From Deltaproteobacteria bacterium (GTDB taxonomy: Bacteria > UBA10199 > SPLOWO2-01-44-7): a stretch of 39,066 nucleotides of DNA. Under the pieces are notes generated by a model. It was not told where the DNA came from and searched no databases. It saw only the letters and a list, made by a program, of their open reading frames with translations. The position numbers were made by a program, and so were the translations under genes. The stretch covers positions 1-39,066 of the forward strand of contig JACQMB010000091.1 of NCBI GenBank assembly GCA_016203765.1. Direction: 5' to 3'. This document shows positions 17,971 through 28,924 of the stretch, piece by piece. Numbering within the stretch: the first letter of the stretch is position 1; each line of letters starts with the position of its first letter.

Positions 17971-18884
17971 CCCAAAAAAAGGAGCTGGCCGAAAAAACCG
18001 TCATTACCGAGGTGGGGAGGGTTAAGGAGGTGGGTGAAAAGAATGCCTATATCCTTTTCCTTTCGGGCCCGCTGGTGGGCAAACTGCTGGAACTCAAGGC
18101 GGGAGAAACCATTTTGGGCCGCTCCCCCGATGCCGCCATCTCCGTCAACGATTCGCGCGTCTCCCGCCAGCATATCTCCCTGACCGTCAGCAAAGCGGGC
18201 ACCACTCTTACGGATTTGGGTTCCACCAACGGCACCTTTGTCAACGGCGGCCGCGTTCAAACCCACCTCCTGCAGGACGGCGACAAGGTGCAGATATCCT
18301 CTTCCACCATTTTCAAGTTTGCCTATCAGGACAATCTGGAAAACATCTTTCACAAGGAGCTCTACAAAATGGCGGTGATCGACGCGGTCACCGGCGTCTT
18401 CAACAAGCGCTATTTTTCCGACCGCCTCAAAGAAGAATTCGCCCACTCCAAGCGGGCCAGAGTGCCCCTGGCCCTGATCATGATGGACCTCGATCATTTC
18501 AAAAAGGTCAACGACACCCACGGCCACCTCGCCGGCGATTTTGCCCTGGCCCATATCGCCAAGACCGTGCAAAAGATGGTCCGGGCCTCCGATGTCTTCG
18601 CCCGCTACGGCGGGGAGGAGTTTATCATCTTGCTGAGGAACACCGATGAAAAGGGAGCCTCGCAGTTGGCCGAACGGATTCGCCTGGCCGTCGAACAATC
18701 ACCGGCCACCTTCGAGTCCCATACCATTCCGGTGACCGTTAGCCTGGGGGTGGCTTCTTTAGGTGAAGAGAATTACGGTTCGCCGGAGGTTTTTATCGAA
18801 GCGGCCGATCAATATCTCTATCAGTCCAAACAGGGAGGGCGTAACCGCGTGATTTCCGGGCATTATAAATCCGCTTCCTCATGA
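17967..18884 (+). CDS. FHA domain - GGDEF diguanylate cyclase
   Basis: FHA LGRSPDAAISVNDSRVSRQHISL...LGSTNGTFVNG; GGDEF-domain motif RYGGEEF; ATGA overlaps with both neighbours. Confidence 0.94.
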
Positions 18885-21085
18885 AAACGCTTTGGGAAAT
18901 GGTGAAAAGCCTGACGCGGCTGGTGACGGTCCTGGGGGCGGTCTCGGCCGCGGGGCTGGCCGTCGGTTTTTGCCTCCTCTTTGGAACCTATCTTTATTTC
19001 TCTCACGATCTTCCCAAAATCCAAACGGTGGCCGACTACCATCCGCAGGTTGTCTCCACCGTTTATGGATCGGATGGAACCAAGATCGGTGAATTTTGGA
19101 AAGATGAACGGCGCGAGCTGGCCGAAGTGACCGAGATCCCCCCCCTTTTGATCAGCGCCTTCGTGGCCGCCGAGGATTCCCGCTTTTTTGAACACCGCGG
19201 GGTCGATTTCAAGGGGGCCCTGCGGGCCTTTGCGGCCAACTTGAAGGCCGGCTCCATCGTCCAGGGGGGTTCCACCATCACCCAGCAAGTGACCCGCTCC
19301 CTCCTCCTCACCCGCCAGCGAACCTACGTCCGTAAAATTAGGGAGGCGATCCTCGCCACCCGTCTGGAGCGTTATCTCTCCAAGGATCAGATCCTTTATT
19401 TATATTTGAATCAAATTTACTTCGGCAACCGGGCCTACGGCGTGAAAGCGGCCGCCGAAAACTATTTTCGCAAAGAGCTCAAGGCCTTGAACCTGGCCGA
19501 GATGGCCCTGCTGGCCGCCTTTCCCCGCGCCCCCGAAAACTATTCCCCTTTCAAACATCCCAAAAAGGCCAAGGCGCGGCAGCGGTATGTCTTAGATCGC
19601 CTCCTGCAGGAAGGGATTATCCGTGAAGAGGAAATGGAAGAGGCCTTGAAGACCGAGCTGGATCTCCATCAGCGGGGTACCGACAAGGAGAGCAATCGGG
19701 AGACGGCCCCCTATTTTACCGAATATCTCAGACCGATCCTTTTGGAAAAATACGGGGAGGAAAAACTCTATTACGGGGGCCTGAAAATTTACACGCCGAT
19801 CGATCCGGTTTTGCAAAAGGCGGCCCAGAACGCCCTGCGCCAGGGGCTGGAGGAAGTCAACCGGCGCTACCGGCGGGACGTAAAAATTCAGGGGGCCCTT
19901 TATGCCCAGGAAATCCCCACTGGTTTCGTCAAGACCATGGTGGGAGGTTATGACTTTCAGACCAGCGAATTCAATCGGGCGATGAGCGCCCTGCGACAGC
20001 CGGGGAGCGCCTTCAAACCCTTTGTCTATGCCGCCGCCCTCGACAAGGGCTATCGTCTGCCCAGCCCGATCGCCGACACCCCTTTTGCCATTCCGGTGGG
20101 AGACAAGGTTTGGGCCCCCAAAAACTATGATGGCCGATACCGGGGGATCACCACCGTCCACAACGCCCTGGTCCATTCCTACAACGTGGCCACCGCCCGG
20201 ATCGGCTACCATATCCGCCTCCCTTATTTAACCGCCTACATCCGTAAAATGGGGATCACCACGCCGATCAATCCGTTCCCTTCGATGTCACTGGGGGCCA
20301 ACGGGGTTCATCTTTATGAAATGGTCGCCTCCTACGCCATTTTTCCGAGCCTCGGGGTTTATCATCCGCCGGTTTTTATCCTAAAGGTTGAGGACCTGAA
20401 GGGGAATGTGTTGGAGGAATATAAGCCGCCTCTCGTGCCGGAGGCGGGGAATGGAAACAATGAGGAGGAACTCAACAAGATTTTATTCGAAACCAATCAA
20501 AAATGGATCAAAACCGACGGGCTCGACCTGTATCCCAGTGAACTAAAAGTTTTGTATGGCGGCAATATCCCGCCGGGGCGGGTGATGACCCCCCAGACCG
20601 CCTATCTGATGTTGAAACTGATGTCCGATGTCGTGCAGATGGGAACCGGCCAAAGGGTCAAGGCATTGAATCGCCCGGTGGCCGGCAAGACCGGAACCTC
20701 CAACGAGTCGACCGACGTCTGGTTTATCGGCTACACCCCCCAACTGGCCGCCGGCGTCTGGGTCGGCTACGACGACAACCGTCCCATCGGCAAAGGGGAA
20801 CAAGGTGGCCATACCGCGGCACCCATTTTTTTGGAATTTATGAAGGCCGCCGCCGAAGGAACGGAGCCTTTGGAATTTGCCATGCCCGAGGAGGTCAAGG
20901 GTAAAGATCTGTTGGCATTAACGGGAGGCTCGGCCAAATTTGCCGAATATGTCCCCATGGAGGCCTTGGGTTTGATTGAGGGAGGCACCAGCCAAGACCG
21001 GGCGGCCGATTTTTTGGAGATGGATATGGAAGGCCCCCCCAAAACAGAATCCCCTTCCGAAGAGACACAAGATGAACTATACTAA
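18881..21085 (+). CDS. Penicillin-binding protein 1A (transglycosylase/transpeptidase)
   Basis: GT51 EDSRFFEHRGVDFKGALRAFAANLKAG...QGGSTITQQVTR; transpeptidase RQPGSAFKPFVYAAAL and AGKTGTSNESTDVWFIGYTP. Confidence 0.95.
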   Translation: MKTLWEMVKSLTRLVTVLGAVSAAGLAVGFCLLFGTYLYFSHDLPKIQTVADYHPQVVSTVYGSDGTKIGEFWKDERRELAEVTEIPPLLISAFVAAEDSRFFEHRGVDFKGALRAFAANLKAGSIVQGGSTITQQVTRSLLLTRQRTYVRKIREAILATRLERYLSKDQILYLYLNQIYFGNRAYGVKAAAENYFRKELKALNLAEMALLAAFPRAPENYSPFKHPKKAKARQRYVLDRLLQEGIIREEEMEEALKTELDLHQRGTDKESNRETAPYFTEYLRPILLEKYGEEKLYYGGLKIYTPIDPVLQKAAQNALRQGLEEVNRRYRRDVKIQGALYAQEIPTGFVKTMVGGYDFQTSEFNRAMSALRQPGSAFKPFVYAAALDKGYRLPSPIADTPFAIPVGDKVWAPKNYDGRYRGITTVHNALVHSYNVATARIGYHIRLPYLTAYIRKMGITTPINPFPSMSLGANGVHLYEMVASYAIFPSLGVYHPPVFILKVEDLKGNVLEEYKPPLVPEAGNGNNEEELNKILFETNQKWIKTDGLDLYPSELKVLYGGNIPPGRVMTPQTAYLMLKLMSDVVQMGTGQRVKALNRPVAGKTGTSNESTDVWFIGYTPQLAAGVWVGYDDNRPIGKGEQGGHTAAPIFLEFMKAAAEGTEPLEFAMPEEVKGKDLLALTGGSAKFAEYVPMEALGLIEGGTSQDRAADFLEMDMEGPPKTESPSEETQDELY

Positions 21086-21275
21086 TGCCATGCCGAATCA
21101 TCCGCGAAGCCCACAACTTCCCTACCGGCAAAAGAACCCGCAGAAAGGCTGGCAACCTCCACAAAACCAGAAAAGCCCGCCTCAAAACCGGCGGGAATCG
21201 CGTCTCCCCCGGAATTCAAGCAAACACCGCAAAAGTTTTGGGCATGTTTAACAACAACTGCCGGATACTTATTGG

Positions 21276-21890
21276 CTACTCCACCGCCACGACCACATCT
21301 TCAATGCGGTCACCGCGCTCGATCTGTTTGGTCACCTCCATCCCCTCAACGGTCTGGCCGAAGACGGTGTATTCGCCGTCCAGGGAGGGCTGGGGCGCAA
21401 GGGTGATGTAGAATTGGGAGCCGCTCGATTCCTTTTTGGGGTTGAGAGGCTTGCCGGCCGGGTCGGTATCGGGAAGCCGGGCCCAGGCCAAGGCACCCTC
21501 CGTGTGGGAACGCTTGATTTCAGGCGCCAGGGTATAACCGGGCCCTCCCCGGCCCGTTCCGGTCGGATCGCCTCCCTGGATCACAAAATCGGGGACCACC
21601 CGGTGAAAAATCAAACCTTTGTAGAATCCCTTCTGGGCCAGCTCTACAAAATTGGTGACCGACAAAGGGGCCTCCTTTGGATAAAGTTCAACTTTAATGT
21701 TTCCCTTGTTTGTCTTTATAATTGCTGAATATTTTTTATTAGAATCCACATTGACCTCCTGCGGCGCCGACCAGGATGTCGCCGCCTCTTTCGGCTGGGG
21801 ACCTTCATCCCCCTTTTTGGTTTCCTGATCGCGGCTACAATGGATTAAAAGGAGTGGAACAATTAAGACAAAACCGAAAATCTTTCTCAT
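21276..21890 (-). CDS. Cyclophilin-type peptidyl-prolyl cis-trans isomerase, lipoprotein-like
   Basis: LIFHRVVPDFVIQGGDPTGTGRGGPGY; lipobox-like LLIHCSRD. Confidence 0.93.
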   Translation of the reverse strand: MRKIFGFVLIVPLLLIHCSRDQETKKGDEGPQPKEAATSWSAPQEVNVDSNKKYSAIIKTNKGNIKVELYPKEAPLSVTNFVELAQKGFYKGLIFHRVVPDFVIQGGDPTGTGRGGPGYTLAPEIKRSHTEGALAWARLPDTDPAGKPLNPKKESSGSQFYITLAPQPSLDGEYTVFGQTVEGMEVTKQIERGDRIEDVVVAVE

Positions 21891-21923
21891 ACTGGCTCCT
21901 TCGGATAATTTTGATTATGTAAA

Positions 21924-22457
21924 CTATTTGTAAAGTTTATGTTTTACAATATACACAATGACCGATTTTGGCAACAATTCTTCCAGCCTCCCCCCCCTCT
22001 CCAGCGACTCGCGCACCGCGGTGGCGCTGACATCCGGAACGGGAGAAGCAGGCCCCCTGGGAACGACGATCCGTTCCGCTTCCCGTTTCAACGCTTCTGC
22101 CCGGTTCCAGGTGTCGATCTCGGCGGCGGCGTCCGCCCCCACTATCAAATAAAACCGTTGGGCGGGGTTTTCTTTTTTTAAGCGAACAACGGTTCGATAG
22201 GTAAAACTTTTGCCCCCCATTTTTTTTTCGATGTCCAGGACACGGACTTTCGGTTCTAACCCCTGAAAGGCCAGGAGGCACATCCGGAAACGGTGCGCAA
22301 ACGCCGCCAGCGGTTTGGCAAAGGGATGCTCGTCGCAGGGAATCACCCAGACCTGATCGACCTTCCCCTCGTTCAGCACCCATTCGGCCATCCCGACATG
22401 CCCCGAGTGGGGAGGATTGAACGACCCGCCCAGCAGGCCCACTCGTTCAGAAGACAC
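21924..22457 (-). CDS. nadD: Nicotinate-nucleotide adenylyltransferase (NadD-like)
   Basis: GLLGGSFNPPHSGHVGMAEWVL; VSATAVRESL. Confidence 0.85.
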   Translation of the reverse strand: MSSERVGLLGGSFNPPHSGHVGMAEWVLNEGKVDQVWVIPCDEHPFAKPLAAFAHRFRMCLLAFQGLEPKVRVLDIEKKMGGKSFTYRTVVRLKKENPAQRFYLIVGADAAAEIDTWNRAEALKREAERIVVPRGPASPVPDVSATAVRESLERGGRLEELLPKSVIVYIVKHKLYK

Positions 22458-22501
22458 TTGACCTCCCTTTGAAGTTTTATGAATATAACGGGCCTGAACC
22501 G

Positions 22502-23293
22502 ATGAAGCAAGTCATTGTTGTCACCAAACTGAAGCACAAAGACCTGCGGAAGGCCACCCGGCATATCCACAACCAAACCTTGCAAGCCGTTAAAGAATTT
22601 CTCAACGGCTTGCGGATCCGATACCGCGTTGTCGATCGAAGCCGCCTTCAGTGCCCCTTGAAGACCGATCTGATCGTTACCGTGGGGGGGGACGGAACCG
22701 CCCTGGCCGCTTCCCATTTTGCCGGGAGCTCTCCCCTCTTTTGCATCAATTCCGCTCCCTCCACCTCGACCGGTTTTTTTTGCCGGGCCTCGTCAAGAAA
22801 TTTTCGCCCCCGCCTCCAAAAGATTTTAGAGGGAAAGATAAGCCCCCAAAAACTTCCAAGGCTCGCCGTTTATCTGCAAGGGAGGAAATTAGGACCTTAC
22901 GGGTTGAACGAGGTCCTGTTCGCCTCCAAATTGCAGGGTGAGACGGCCCGTTATACCCTCCGGGTCGGCCGCCACGGCGAGTATCACAAAAGTTCGGGGG
23001 TTTGGGTGGCCACCGGGGCCGGTTCCACCGCGGCGATTCATTCGGCCGGCGGCAAACAGGATTCCCCGCGCAGCGGGCGACTGCAATATAAGGTGCGCGA
23101 GCCGTGCCGCTTTCCCAAAAGCCGTTACCGCCTGCTCTCCGGTTTTGTCCAGGCGCGCGGGGCGATAAAAATCATCTCCGGAATGGACCAGGGGATGGTC
23201 TTTATCGACGGCGGCAAATGGCGCTATCCGGTGCCGCACCAAGCCGTCCTCACGGTGCGTGGCAACGTCGCCCCATTAAAGATTTTCTTGTAG
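22502..23293 (+). CDS. NAD(+)/NADH kinase family protein
   Basis: DLIVTVGGDGTALAASHF; GLNEVLFASKLQGETARYTLRVG; TGAGSTAAIHSAGG; start may alternatively be 22469. Confidence 0.85.
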   Translation: MKQVIVVTKLKHKDLRKATRHIHNQTLQAVKEFLNGLRIRYRVVDRSRLQCPLKTDLIVTVGGDGTALAASHFAGSSPLFCINSAPSTSTGFFCRASSRNFRPRLQKILEGKISPQKLPRLAVYLQGRKLGPYGLNEVLFASKLQGETARYTLRVGRHGEYHKSSGVWVATGAGSTAAIHSAGGKQDSPRSGRLQYKVREPCRFPKSRYRLLSGFVQARGAIKIISGMDQGMVFIDGGKWRYPVPHQAVLTVRGNVAPLKIFL

Positions 23294-24334
23294 ATCTTCG
23301 GGTGACCCAGCCGGTTCGGCTAGGGCGGGGGCCGGGGCCACCTCCAGATGGGAAATCCTGTCTTCCAGACGGCCCAGCCGTTTTTCCGATTTGCCGAAAC
23401 TCGATACGGCGTTGTTCAGGTGACGGCCCAGGGTGCCGAAATCGTCCTGAAACCGGCCCAGCTCCTGACGGATCCGACCCATCTCGGTTAAAATTTCCTT
23501 GACCCGTTTTTGCACCTGCATCCCCTGTAACCCCAAAAGAATGGTCTGAAGATAGGCAAAAAAGGTGTTGGGGGAGACGGGGATCACCTTTCGCTTCAGG
23601 GCGTGATTCATCAGGGAGTGATTTTCTCCGGCCGAAATGTCCTTGGTGATGATTTCATAGTAGACGTTCTCCGCGGGGATATACATGAGGGCGAACTCAA
23701 ACGTCCCCTCCCCCGGCTGGATATATTTGTCGGCGATATCATCGATATGTTTCTTCACCCCGGCCAGAAAGATTTTACGCAAGGAAGCCTTTTCCTCCTC
23801 GCCCTTGGCCTCCACCAGGCGGCGAAAGTGTTCCAGGGGAAACTTCGCATCGATCGGCACCAGCCGCTCGGCGGTCCGAATCACCGCGTCGACCCGCTCC
23901 CCGTTGCCGAAGGTATGTTGCAGGATAAAATAGTCCTGCGGCAGCATTTGCGAGAGGAGATCCCCCAGCAGTTGTTCGCTGAAGTTGCCGCGCAGTTTGG
24001 GGGCCCGCAGAATCTGCTGGAGCTCCGCGATATCCTTCCCCAGGCCCAAGACCTGTTTGGTGGTCTCCTCCATCCGGACGATTTTGGATTCCATCCCCCC
24101 GAAAAATTTGGAGGCATTGTCGAGACGATGGCCGATCCCCTCCTGGGATTTTTGCAAAAGGGCCGCCTGGCCTTGGGCCTGGGAGCGAAGCTCCGTTCTC
24201 AAGCCATCCAACTGTTGCTGGAGGAGCAAGAAAGGGGACTCCCCCGCCGGAGTGCGCCGCCGCCAATACCAGACCAGCACTCCCCCGGCAAAAAACAAGA
24301 CAACGGCCGCCAGCACCAAACCCCAAGAGTCCAT
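23276..24334 (-). CDS. rmuC: RmuC-family protein
   Basis: RGNFSEQLLGDLLSQMLPQDYFILQHTFGNGERVDAVIRTAERLVPIDAKFPLEHF; N-terminal TM and coiled coil. Confidence 0.92.
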   Translation of the reverse strand: MDSWGLVLAAVVLFFAGGVLVWYWRRRTPAGESPFLLLQQQLDGLRTELRSQAQGQAALLQKSQEGIGHRLDNASKFFGGMESKIVRMEETTKQVLGLGKDIAELQQILRAPKLRGNFSEQLLGDLLSQMLPQDYFILQHTFGNGERVDAVIRTAERLVPIDAKFPLEHFRRLVEAKGEEEKASLRKIFLAGVKKHIDDIADKYIQPGEGTFEFALMYIPAENVYYEIITKDISAGENHSLMNHALKRKVIPVSPNTFFAYLQTILLGLQGMQVQKRVKEILTEMGRIRQELGRFQDDFGTLGRHLNNAVSSFGKSEKRLGRLEDRISHLEVAPAPALAEPAGSPEDLQENL

Positions 24335-24396
24335 CCGCGTCCCAATAGCAGGATTTCATTGACAGATCAAGGTATTACGCTTATTTTTATAAGGCG

Positions 24397-25314
24397 ATGG
24401 CCAAAGAGACCAAATCAGAGGTCCCCGAGGTGGAAATCCCTTTAAACAAAGGACTGCTGGATGAGGCCTCCAAGTTCAAGGAAGAACGCCAACTGCTGAA
24501 GGAACGGCTGGCCAAGATTGAGGCCGGCCGCAGTCAAGTCACGAAAAATGTCTTTGAAAAAGTCTACGGCGATTATGCCGACCGCCTGCAAAAAATCACC
24601 GACCGGTTGATGGAAAAAAAACAGGATATTGACCGGGAGCTGGGCACCCTGTATGAAACGCGCGATAAAATCCAAGCCGGCCTCAAAAATCATAAGGAAG
24701 TTTTGGAAGAGTTGAAATTCCGCCAGCAGCTGGGGGAGTTCGGGCGGGAGGATTTTCAATCCAAATCCAGGGAGCAGGAAGACAAAATCGAGCGGTTTGA
24801 AAAGGTCTTATCCGGGATATTATCAAACATCCGGCGTTACGAGGCCCTCTTTGAGGGCCAGGAAGATCTCCTCGATGAAGCCCCTCTGGTGTCCCGCGGC
24901 GAGGCAGGCGACGTTTGGGAAGCGGAGGCGGCCGAGGAAGGGGCGGCCTTGAGCCGCGGCGAAGGGCCGATTGGCAAGGGGGAGGGAGGAACCGGCTGGG
25001 AAGAGGCAACCAAGCCCAATCTTCAGGCGGTCTCCCAGATTACCATTCTCTCCGGCACCGATAATGTCGGCAAAAGTTTTCCCGTCAACGACACCGTTTC
25101 GATCGGGCGCTCCCACACCAACAAGGTCATCCTGAAAGACTCGAAAGTCTCCAGACAGCATGCCGAGATTAAGATGCGGGGGAGTGAGTGTATCTTAATT
25201 GACCTGAACAGTTCCAACGGAACCATGGTCAATGGCCAGAAGATCCACGAACACATCCTGAGTCCCAACGACGAAATCCAAATCGGGGACACTCTTTTGC
25301 AATACCGGCAATAG
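24397..25314 (+). CDS. Coiled-coil protein with C-terminal FHA domain
   Basis: VSIGRSHTNKVILKDSKVSRQHAEIKMRGSECILIDLNSSNGTMVNGQKI. Confidence 0.9.
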   Translation: MAKETKSEVPEVEIPLNKGLLDEASKFKEERQLLKERLAKIEAGRSQVTKNVFEKVYGDYADRLQKITDRLMEKKQDIDRELGTLYETRDKIQAGLKNHKEVLEELKFRQQLGEFGREDFQSKSREQEDKIERFEKVLSGILSNIRRYEALFEGQEDLLDEAPLVSRGEAGDVWEAEAAEEGAALSRGEGPIGKGEGGTGWEEATKPNLQAVSQITILSGTDNVGKSFPVNDTVSIGRSHTNKVILKDSKVSRQHAEIKMRGSECILIDLNSSNGTMVNGQKIHEHILSPNDEIQIGDTLLQYRQ

Positions 25315-25322
25315 GTACGGTT

Positions 25323-25679
25323 TTAACGAAGGCTGAACCGGCCGCGTCCGCCGCCGAAACCGCCGCCGCCCCGAGAGCCGCCCCGAGAGCCGCCCCGACC
25401 ACCGCCGAAATCGCCGCGGGGCTCCCGTTTTTCCATCGGACGGGCCTCGTTGACGACCAGTTTTCTACCCCCGAGATCGAGATTGTTCAGCTTCTCGATG
25501 GCGGCAGTGGCCTCCTCGTCATTGCTCATTTCCACAAAACCAAAGCCGCGCGAGCGGCCCGAGAATTTGTCGGTGATGAGCTTGGCGCTGACGACCTCGC
25601 CTTCCTTCTGGAAGAGCTCGTTTAATTGCTCTTCCGTCGTTTCGTAGGACAAATTGCCTACGTAGAGTTTCTTTGCCAT
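25323..25679 (-). CDS. RRM RNA-binding protein with Gly/Arg-rich tail
   Basis: KLYVGNLSYETTEEQLNELF...GRSRGFGFVEM; GGGRGGSRGGSRGGGGFGGGRGR tail. Confidence 0.95.
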   Translation of the reverse strand: MAKKLYVGNLSYETTEEQLNELFQKEGEVVSAKLITDKFSGRSRGFGFVEMSNDEEATAAIEKLNNLDLGGRKLVVNEARPMEKREPRGDFGGGRGGSRGGSRGGGGFGGGRGRFSLR

Positions 25680-25829
25680 TGTTTTGGCCTCCTTGTGCGT
25701 TTGTTTAGAGATCGATAATCGTGAAGACTCCTGAATTATCCGGGGTTATTGAAATCATTGGCGAGAAAAGAAAATATATTCACTAGAAGTAGTCTGGCAT
25801 AAACCCAGCCCAATGTACAGTGAAAATTG

Positions 25830-25902
25830 TGGAGCCGATCGGGATCGAACCGACGACCTCGACAATGCCATTGTCGCGCTCTCCCAATTGAGCTACGGCC
25901 CC
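25830..25902 (-). tRNA. tRNA-Ala (anticodon GGC), CCA not encoded
   Basis: Minus strand GGGGCCGTAGCTCAATTGGGAGAGCGCGACAATGGCATTGTCGAGGTCGTCGGTTCGATCCCGATCGGCTCCA folds as a cloverleaf; anticodon loop AUGGCAU. Confidence 0.95.
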
Positions 25903-25932
25903 TAAATGTATTCTCCAATGTTGCCGTGATGG

Positions 25933-26745
25933 TTAACGATATTTTTTTCTGGCCTCTTGGTAAATCTCCATGGCCCGGGGCAGGAGGGCTTTGAGGGCCT
26001 TGGCCCGCTCACCGCTGGCCGGGTGGGAGGCAAAGACACTGGTTTGGTCGCCCCGTTTCTTGGCGGCCCGTTCCCAAAGACGAACCGCCGCCTCCGGGTT
26101 GTAACCAGCCTCGGCCATATAAATCAAGCCCAGGCGATCGGCTTCCGATTCCGCCTTTCGGGAATAGCTTGGAACATAGACATTCATCCCCTGGGTAAAT
26201 ACCTCATTAAAAAGATCGGAGCCCTGCGCCGATCCCCCTGAGGCAATGGCGCTGGAGGCCACCGCGCCGGCGATTTGCAGGGTGGTGATCGTACTCAAAC
26301 GTTCGGTGACATGCCGGGCGGTGGCGTGGGCGATCTCATGGCCGATCACCGCGGCCAGTTCATTCTCATCCCCCTTGGTAACCAAACCCTTTTCCTTGTC
26401 CCAAAGACCGGTATAAACCATGATCTTGCCGCCGGGGGCGCACCAGGCATTCACCACCTCGACGTCGGCCAGGTGGGATTCATAGGGAAAATTGGGGACG
26501 TGGGTGAGGGGGATAATTCTTTGCACAATACGACGGATGCGCTGGTATTCCTCTGCGTCGGCCTCCATATCCATCTTTTTGTCGCTTTTCACCAGGGACT
26601 TTTGTTGAGAGGCCATCACCTGCTGGCCCAGTTTGATGTCGGAGGCCAGCGAGTAATAGTTATGGGTCGATTTCCCGGTGACCGGGTCTTTGCTGCAGGT
26701 AGCCAGCAGGGACAAGCCGGAGAGGACGATTAAAAGTTTTTTCAC
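25933..26745 (-). CDS. M48-family metalloprotease lipoprotein, GTG start
   Basis: [10 protein letters not shown] zinc motif; lipobox-like [12 protein letters not shown] overlap with rplQ stop. Confidence 0.92.
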   Translation of the reverse strand: MKKLLIVLSGLSLLATCSKDPVTGKSTHNYYSLASDIKLGQQVMASQQKSLVKSDKKMDMEADAEEYQRIRRIVQRIIPLTHVPNFPYESHLADVEVVNAWCAPGGKIMVYTGLWDKEKGLVTKGDENELAAVIGHEIAHATARHVTERLSTITTLQIAGAVASSAIASGGSAQGSDLFNEVFTQGMNVYVPSYSRKAESEADRLGLIYMAEAGYNPEAAVRLWERAAKKRGDQTSVFASHPASGERAKALKALLPRAMEIYQEARKKYR

Positions 26746-27206
26746 CGGGCTCCCCTTTTTCTCTTGGTTGACGGCTTCTTCTCCTCCTGTTTCGCTTTCG
26801 CCTCCTTTTTCCCGGCTCCCTTCGGCCCCTTGAGCCTTGGGGCCGGCGGCGGGTTGTCCAAATATTCTATCAAAGCCATCGGGGCCTGGTCGCCATCTCT
26901 AAAGTTTAACTTTAGGATACGGGTATAACCTCCGTTGCGACCGGCAAAACGAGGGGCCAATTCGGCAAAGAGCATGCTTAAAGCCTCATGATCATGGAGA
27001 TATTGGCGCGCCCGGCGCCGGGCAGAGACACTCCCCTTTTTACCCAGGGTTACCAAACGATCAGCCAGGCGCCTTAACTCCTTGGCCTTGGGCAGGGTGG
27101 TTTTAATCCGGCCGTGCAGGATCAGCGAAGCCGCCATGTTTTTGAGCATCGCCATCCGGTGAGCCCCTGTCCGGTTCAATTTCCTGTGATCGACCAAATG
27201 GCGCAT
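26742..27206 (-). CDS. rplQ: 50S ribosomal protein L17
   Basis: [29 protein letters not shown]. Confidence 0.97.
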   Translation of the reverse strand: MRHLVDHRKLNRTGAHRMAMLKNMAASLILHGRIKTTLPKAKELRRLADRLVTLGKKGSVSARRRARQYLHDHEALSMLFAELAPRFAGRNGGYTRILKLNFRDGDQAPMALIEYLDNPPPAPRLKGPKGAGKKEAKAKQEEKKPSTKRKRGAR

Positions 27207-27215
27207 GGTTTTCCC

Positions 27216-28238
27216 CTATTCCACATCCTTGGGGCGGTATTTTTCCGCATCCTCCACCGAAAAACCCTCCGCATTCATGCCTAAGGTCAGGCCCAGTTCC
27301 GTCAAGGTTTCCTTGATTTCATTCAGCGATTTTCGGCCGAAATTCTTGGTCTTGAGCATTTCGGCCTCGGTTTTTTGAACCAGTTCCCCCAAAAATTTGA
27401 TGTTGGCATTGGCCAAACAGTTGGCCGAACGGACCGAGAGCTCCAGCTCATCCACCCGCCGGTAGAGATTGGGATTGAGGCCGGGCCCCTCCTCTCCGCC
27501 CTCCTCCTCTTCCACGATTTCGGGCAGGCCCGCCTCGTCAAAATTGATGAAAATCTGAAGCTGTTCCTTCAAAATTTTGGCGGCGAAGGCCAGGGCATCC
27601 TCGGGTTTTACGGAACCGTCGGTCCACAATTCCATGGTCAACTTGTCATAATCGGTGCGCTGGCCCACCCGCGCATGGGTCACGTTGTAGTTGACCCGCG
27701 TAACGGGGGAATAGACTGCGTCCATCGGAATCATTCCGATCGCATCCCCCGACGCTTTCCCCTCCTCGGCCGGCACATATCCCCTCCCCATCGTCACATG
27801 AAAGGTTCCCTTCAGTTTTCCATCTTTGTTGAGGGTGGCCACGGTCGACGAGGGATTTAAAATTTCCACTTCCGCCGGGCATTGAAAATCCCCGGCCCTC
27901 ACCTCTTTGGGCCCTTTCACATCGAGTTGCAGGGCGGCCTTCGACCCGCTTAACAACCTCAGTTTCACCCCTTTCAGGTTGAGTAAAATGTCGGTGACAT
28001 CCTCCTTGACGCCGGGGAGGGTGGAAAACTCGTGCTGCACCCCCTCCAATTTTATCTTGGTGATGGCCGCCCCCTGCAGGCTGGAAAGCAGGATCCGCCG
28101 CAGGGCATTGCCGATGGTGATGCCGAAGCCCCGCTCCAGCGGAGAAGCCACGAACTTTCCGTAGCCGGGCGTCAGCTCCTTGCCGGCGAACTCCAGGGCC
28201 TTCGGGCGGATTAAATGAACCCAGTTGCGTTGAATCAT
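27216..28238 (-). CDS. rpoA: RNA polymerase subunit alpha
   Basis: [28 protein letters not shown]-terminal [13 protein letters not shown]. Confidence 0.98.
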   Translation of the reverse strand: MIQRNWVHLIRPKALEFAGKELTPGYGKFVASPLERGFGITIGNALRRILLSSLQGAAITKIKLEGVQHEFSTLPGVKEDVTDILLNLKGVKLRLLSGSKAALQLDVKGPKEVRAGDFQCPAEVEILNPSSTVATLNKDGKLKGTFHVTMGRGYVPAEEGKASGDAIGMIPMDAVYSPVTRVNYNVTHARVGQRTDYDKLTMELWTDGSVKPEDALAFAAKILKEQLQIFINFDEAGLPEIVEEEEGGEEGPGLNPNLYRRVDELELSVRSANCLANANIKFLGELVQKTEAEMLKTKNFGRKSLNEIKETLTELGLTLGMNAEGFSVEDAEKYRPKDVE

Positions 28239-28285
28239 GTCAAACCTCCCTTGGTCATCCTTCGGGTTTCGCCCTCAGGAGGACA

Positions 28286-28903
28286 TCATTTTGAATACAA
28301 CTCCACAATCAATTGCTCTTCGATCGGCATGGTCAGTTGTTCCCGGCCGGGAAAATCAGCCACCAGGCCTTCCATCTTTTCCTTCTCCAATTTCAACCAT
28401 GCCGGGATTCCCCGCCGGGGCGCCCCCTCCTCCGTTTCGATGATCCCGTTGATGGTGCGGGTCTTCTCATGCACGGCGATCTTGTCCTCCTTTTGAACGG
28501 TATAGGAGGGAAGGGTCACGACCTTTCCGTTGACAAGGAAATGCCCGTGTTTCACCCATTTTCTCGCCTCTTTCAAGGAGCGGGCAAACCCCATGCGCCA
28601 AACAATGTTATCCAAACGCCTTTCCAACAAAACCAGCAGCATCTCGCCGGTAATGCCTTTGCTGCGCTCGGCCTCGCCAAAGATCTTTCGAAATTGCCGC
28701 TCCCGCAGGCCGTAAATGCGTTTAACCTTCTGTTTTTCACGGAGTTGAAGGCCGTACTCCGAAGGTTTTTTCCGGCGCTGGCCGTGTTGACCGGGGGCAT
28801 AGGTACGCCGCGAGATGGCGCACTTGTCGGTAAAACAGCGATCCCCCTTCAAAAAGAGCTTGATCCCCTCCCGACGGCAATGTCTACATACGGATAAACG
28901 CAT
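28286..28903 (-). CDS. rpsD: 30S ribosomal protein S4 (Cys-containing type)
   Basis: [36 protein letters not shown]. Confidence 0.97.
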   Translation of the reverse strand: MRLSVCRHCRREGIKLFLKGDRCFTDKCAISRRTYAPGQHGQRRKKPSEYGLQLREKQKVKRIYGLRERQFRKIFGEAERSKGITGEMLLVLLERRLDNIVWRMGFARSLKEARKWVKHGHFLVNGKVVTLPSYTVQKEDKIAVHEKTRTINGIIETEEGAPRRGIPAWLKLEKEKMEGLVADFPGREQLTMPIEEQLIVELYSK

Positions 28904-28924
28904 TTCTTCTCCGATTCATGACTC

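Noticed and set aside
21085-21275. Short basic ORF downstream of PBP1A (MPCRIIREAHNFPTGKRTRRKAGN...)
   Set aside because: No recognisable domain, runs antisense into the PPIase gene; not enough support for a CDS.
25736-25918. 60-aa ORF (RGRSSIGRARQWHCRGRRFDPDRLHN)
   Set aside because: Reads through the tRNA-Ala gene; a classic spurious tRNA ORF.
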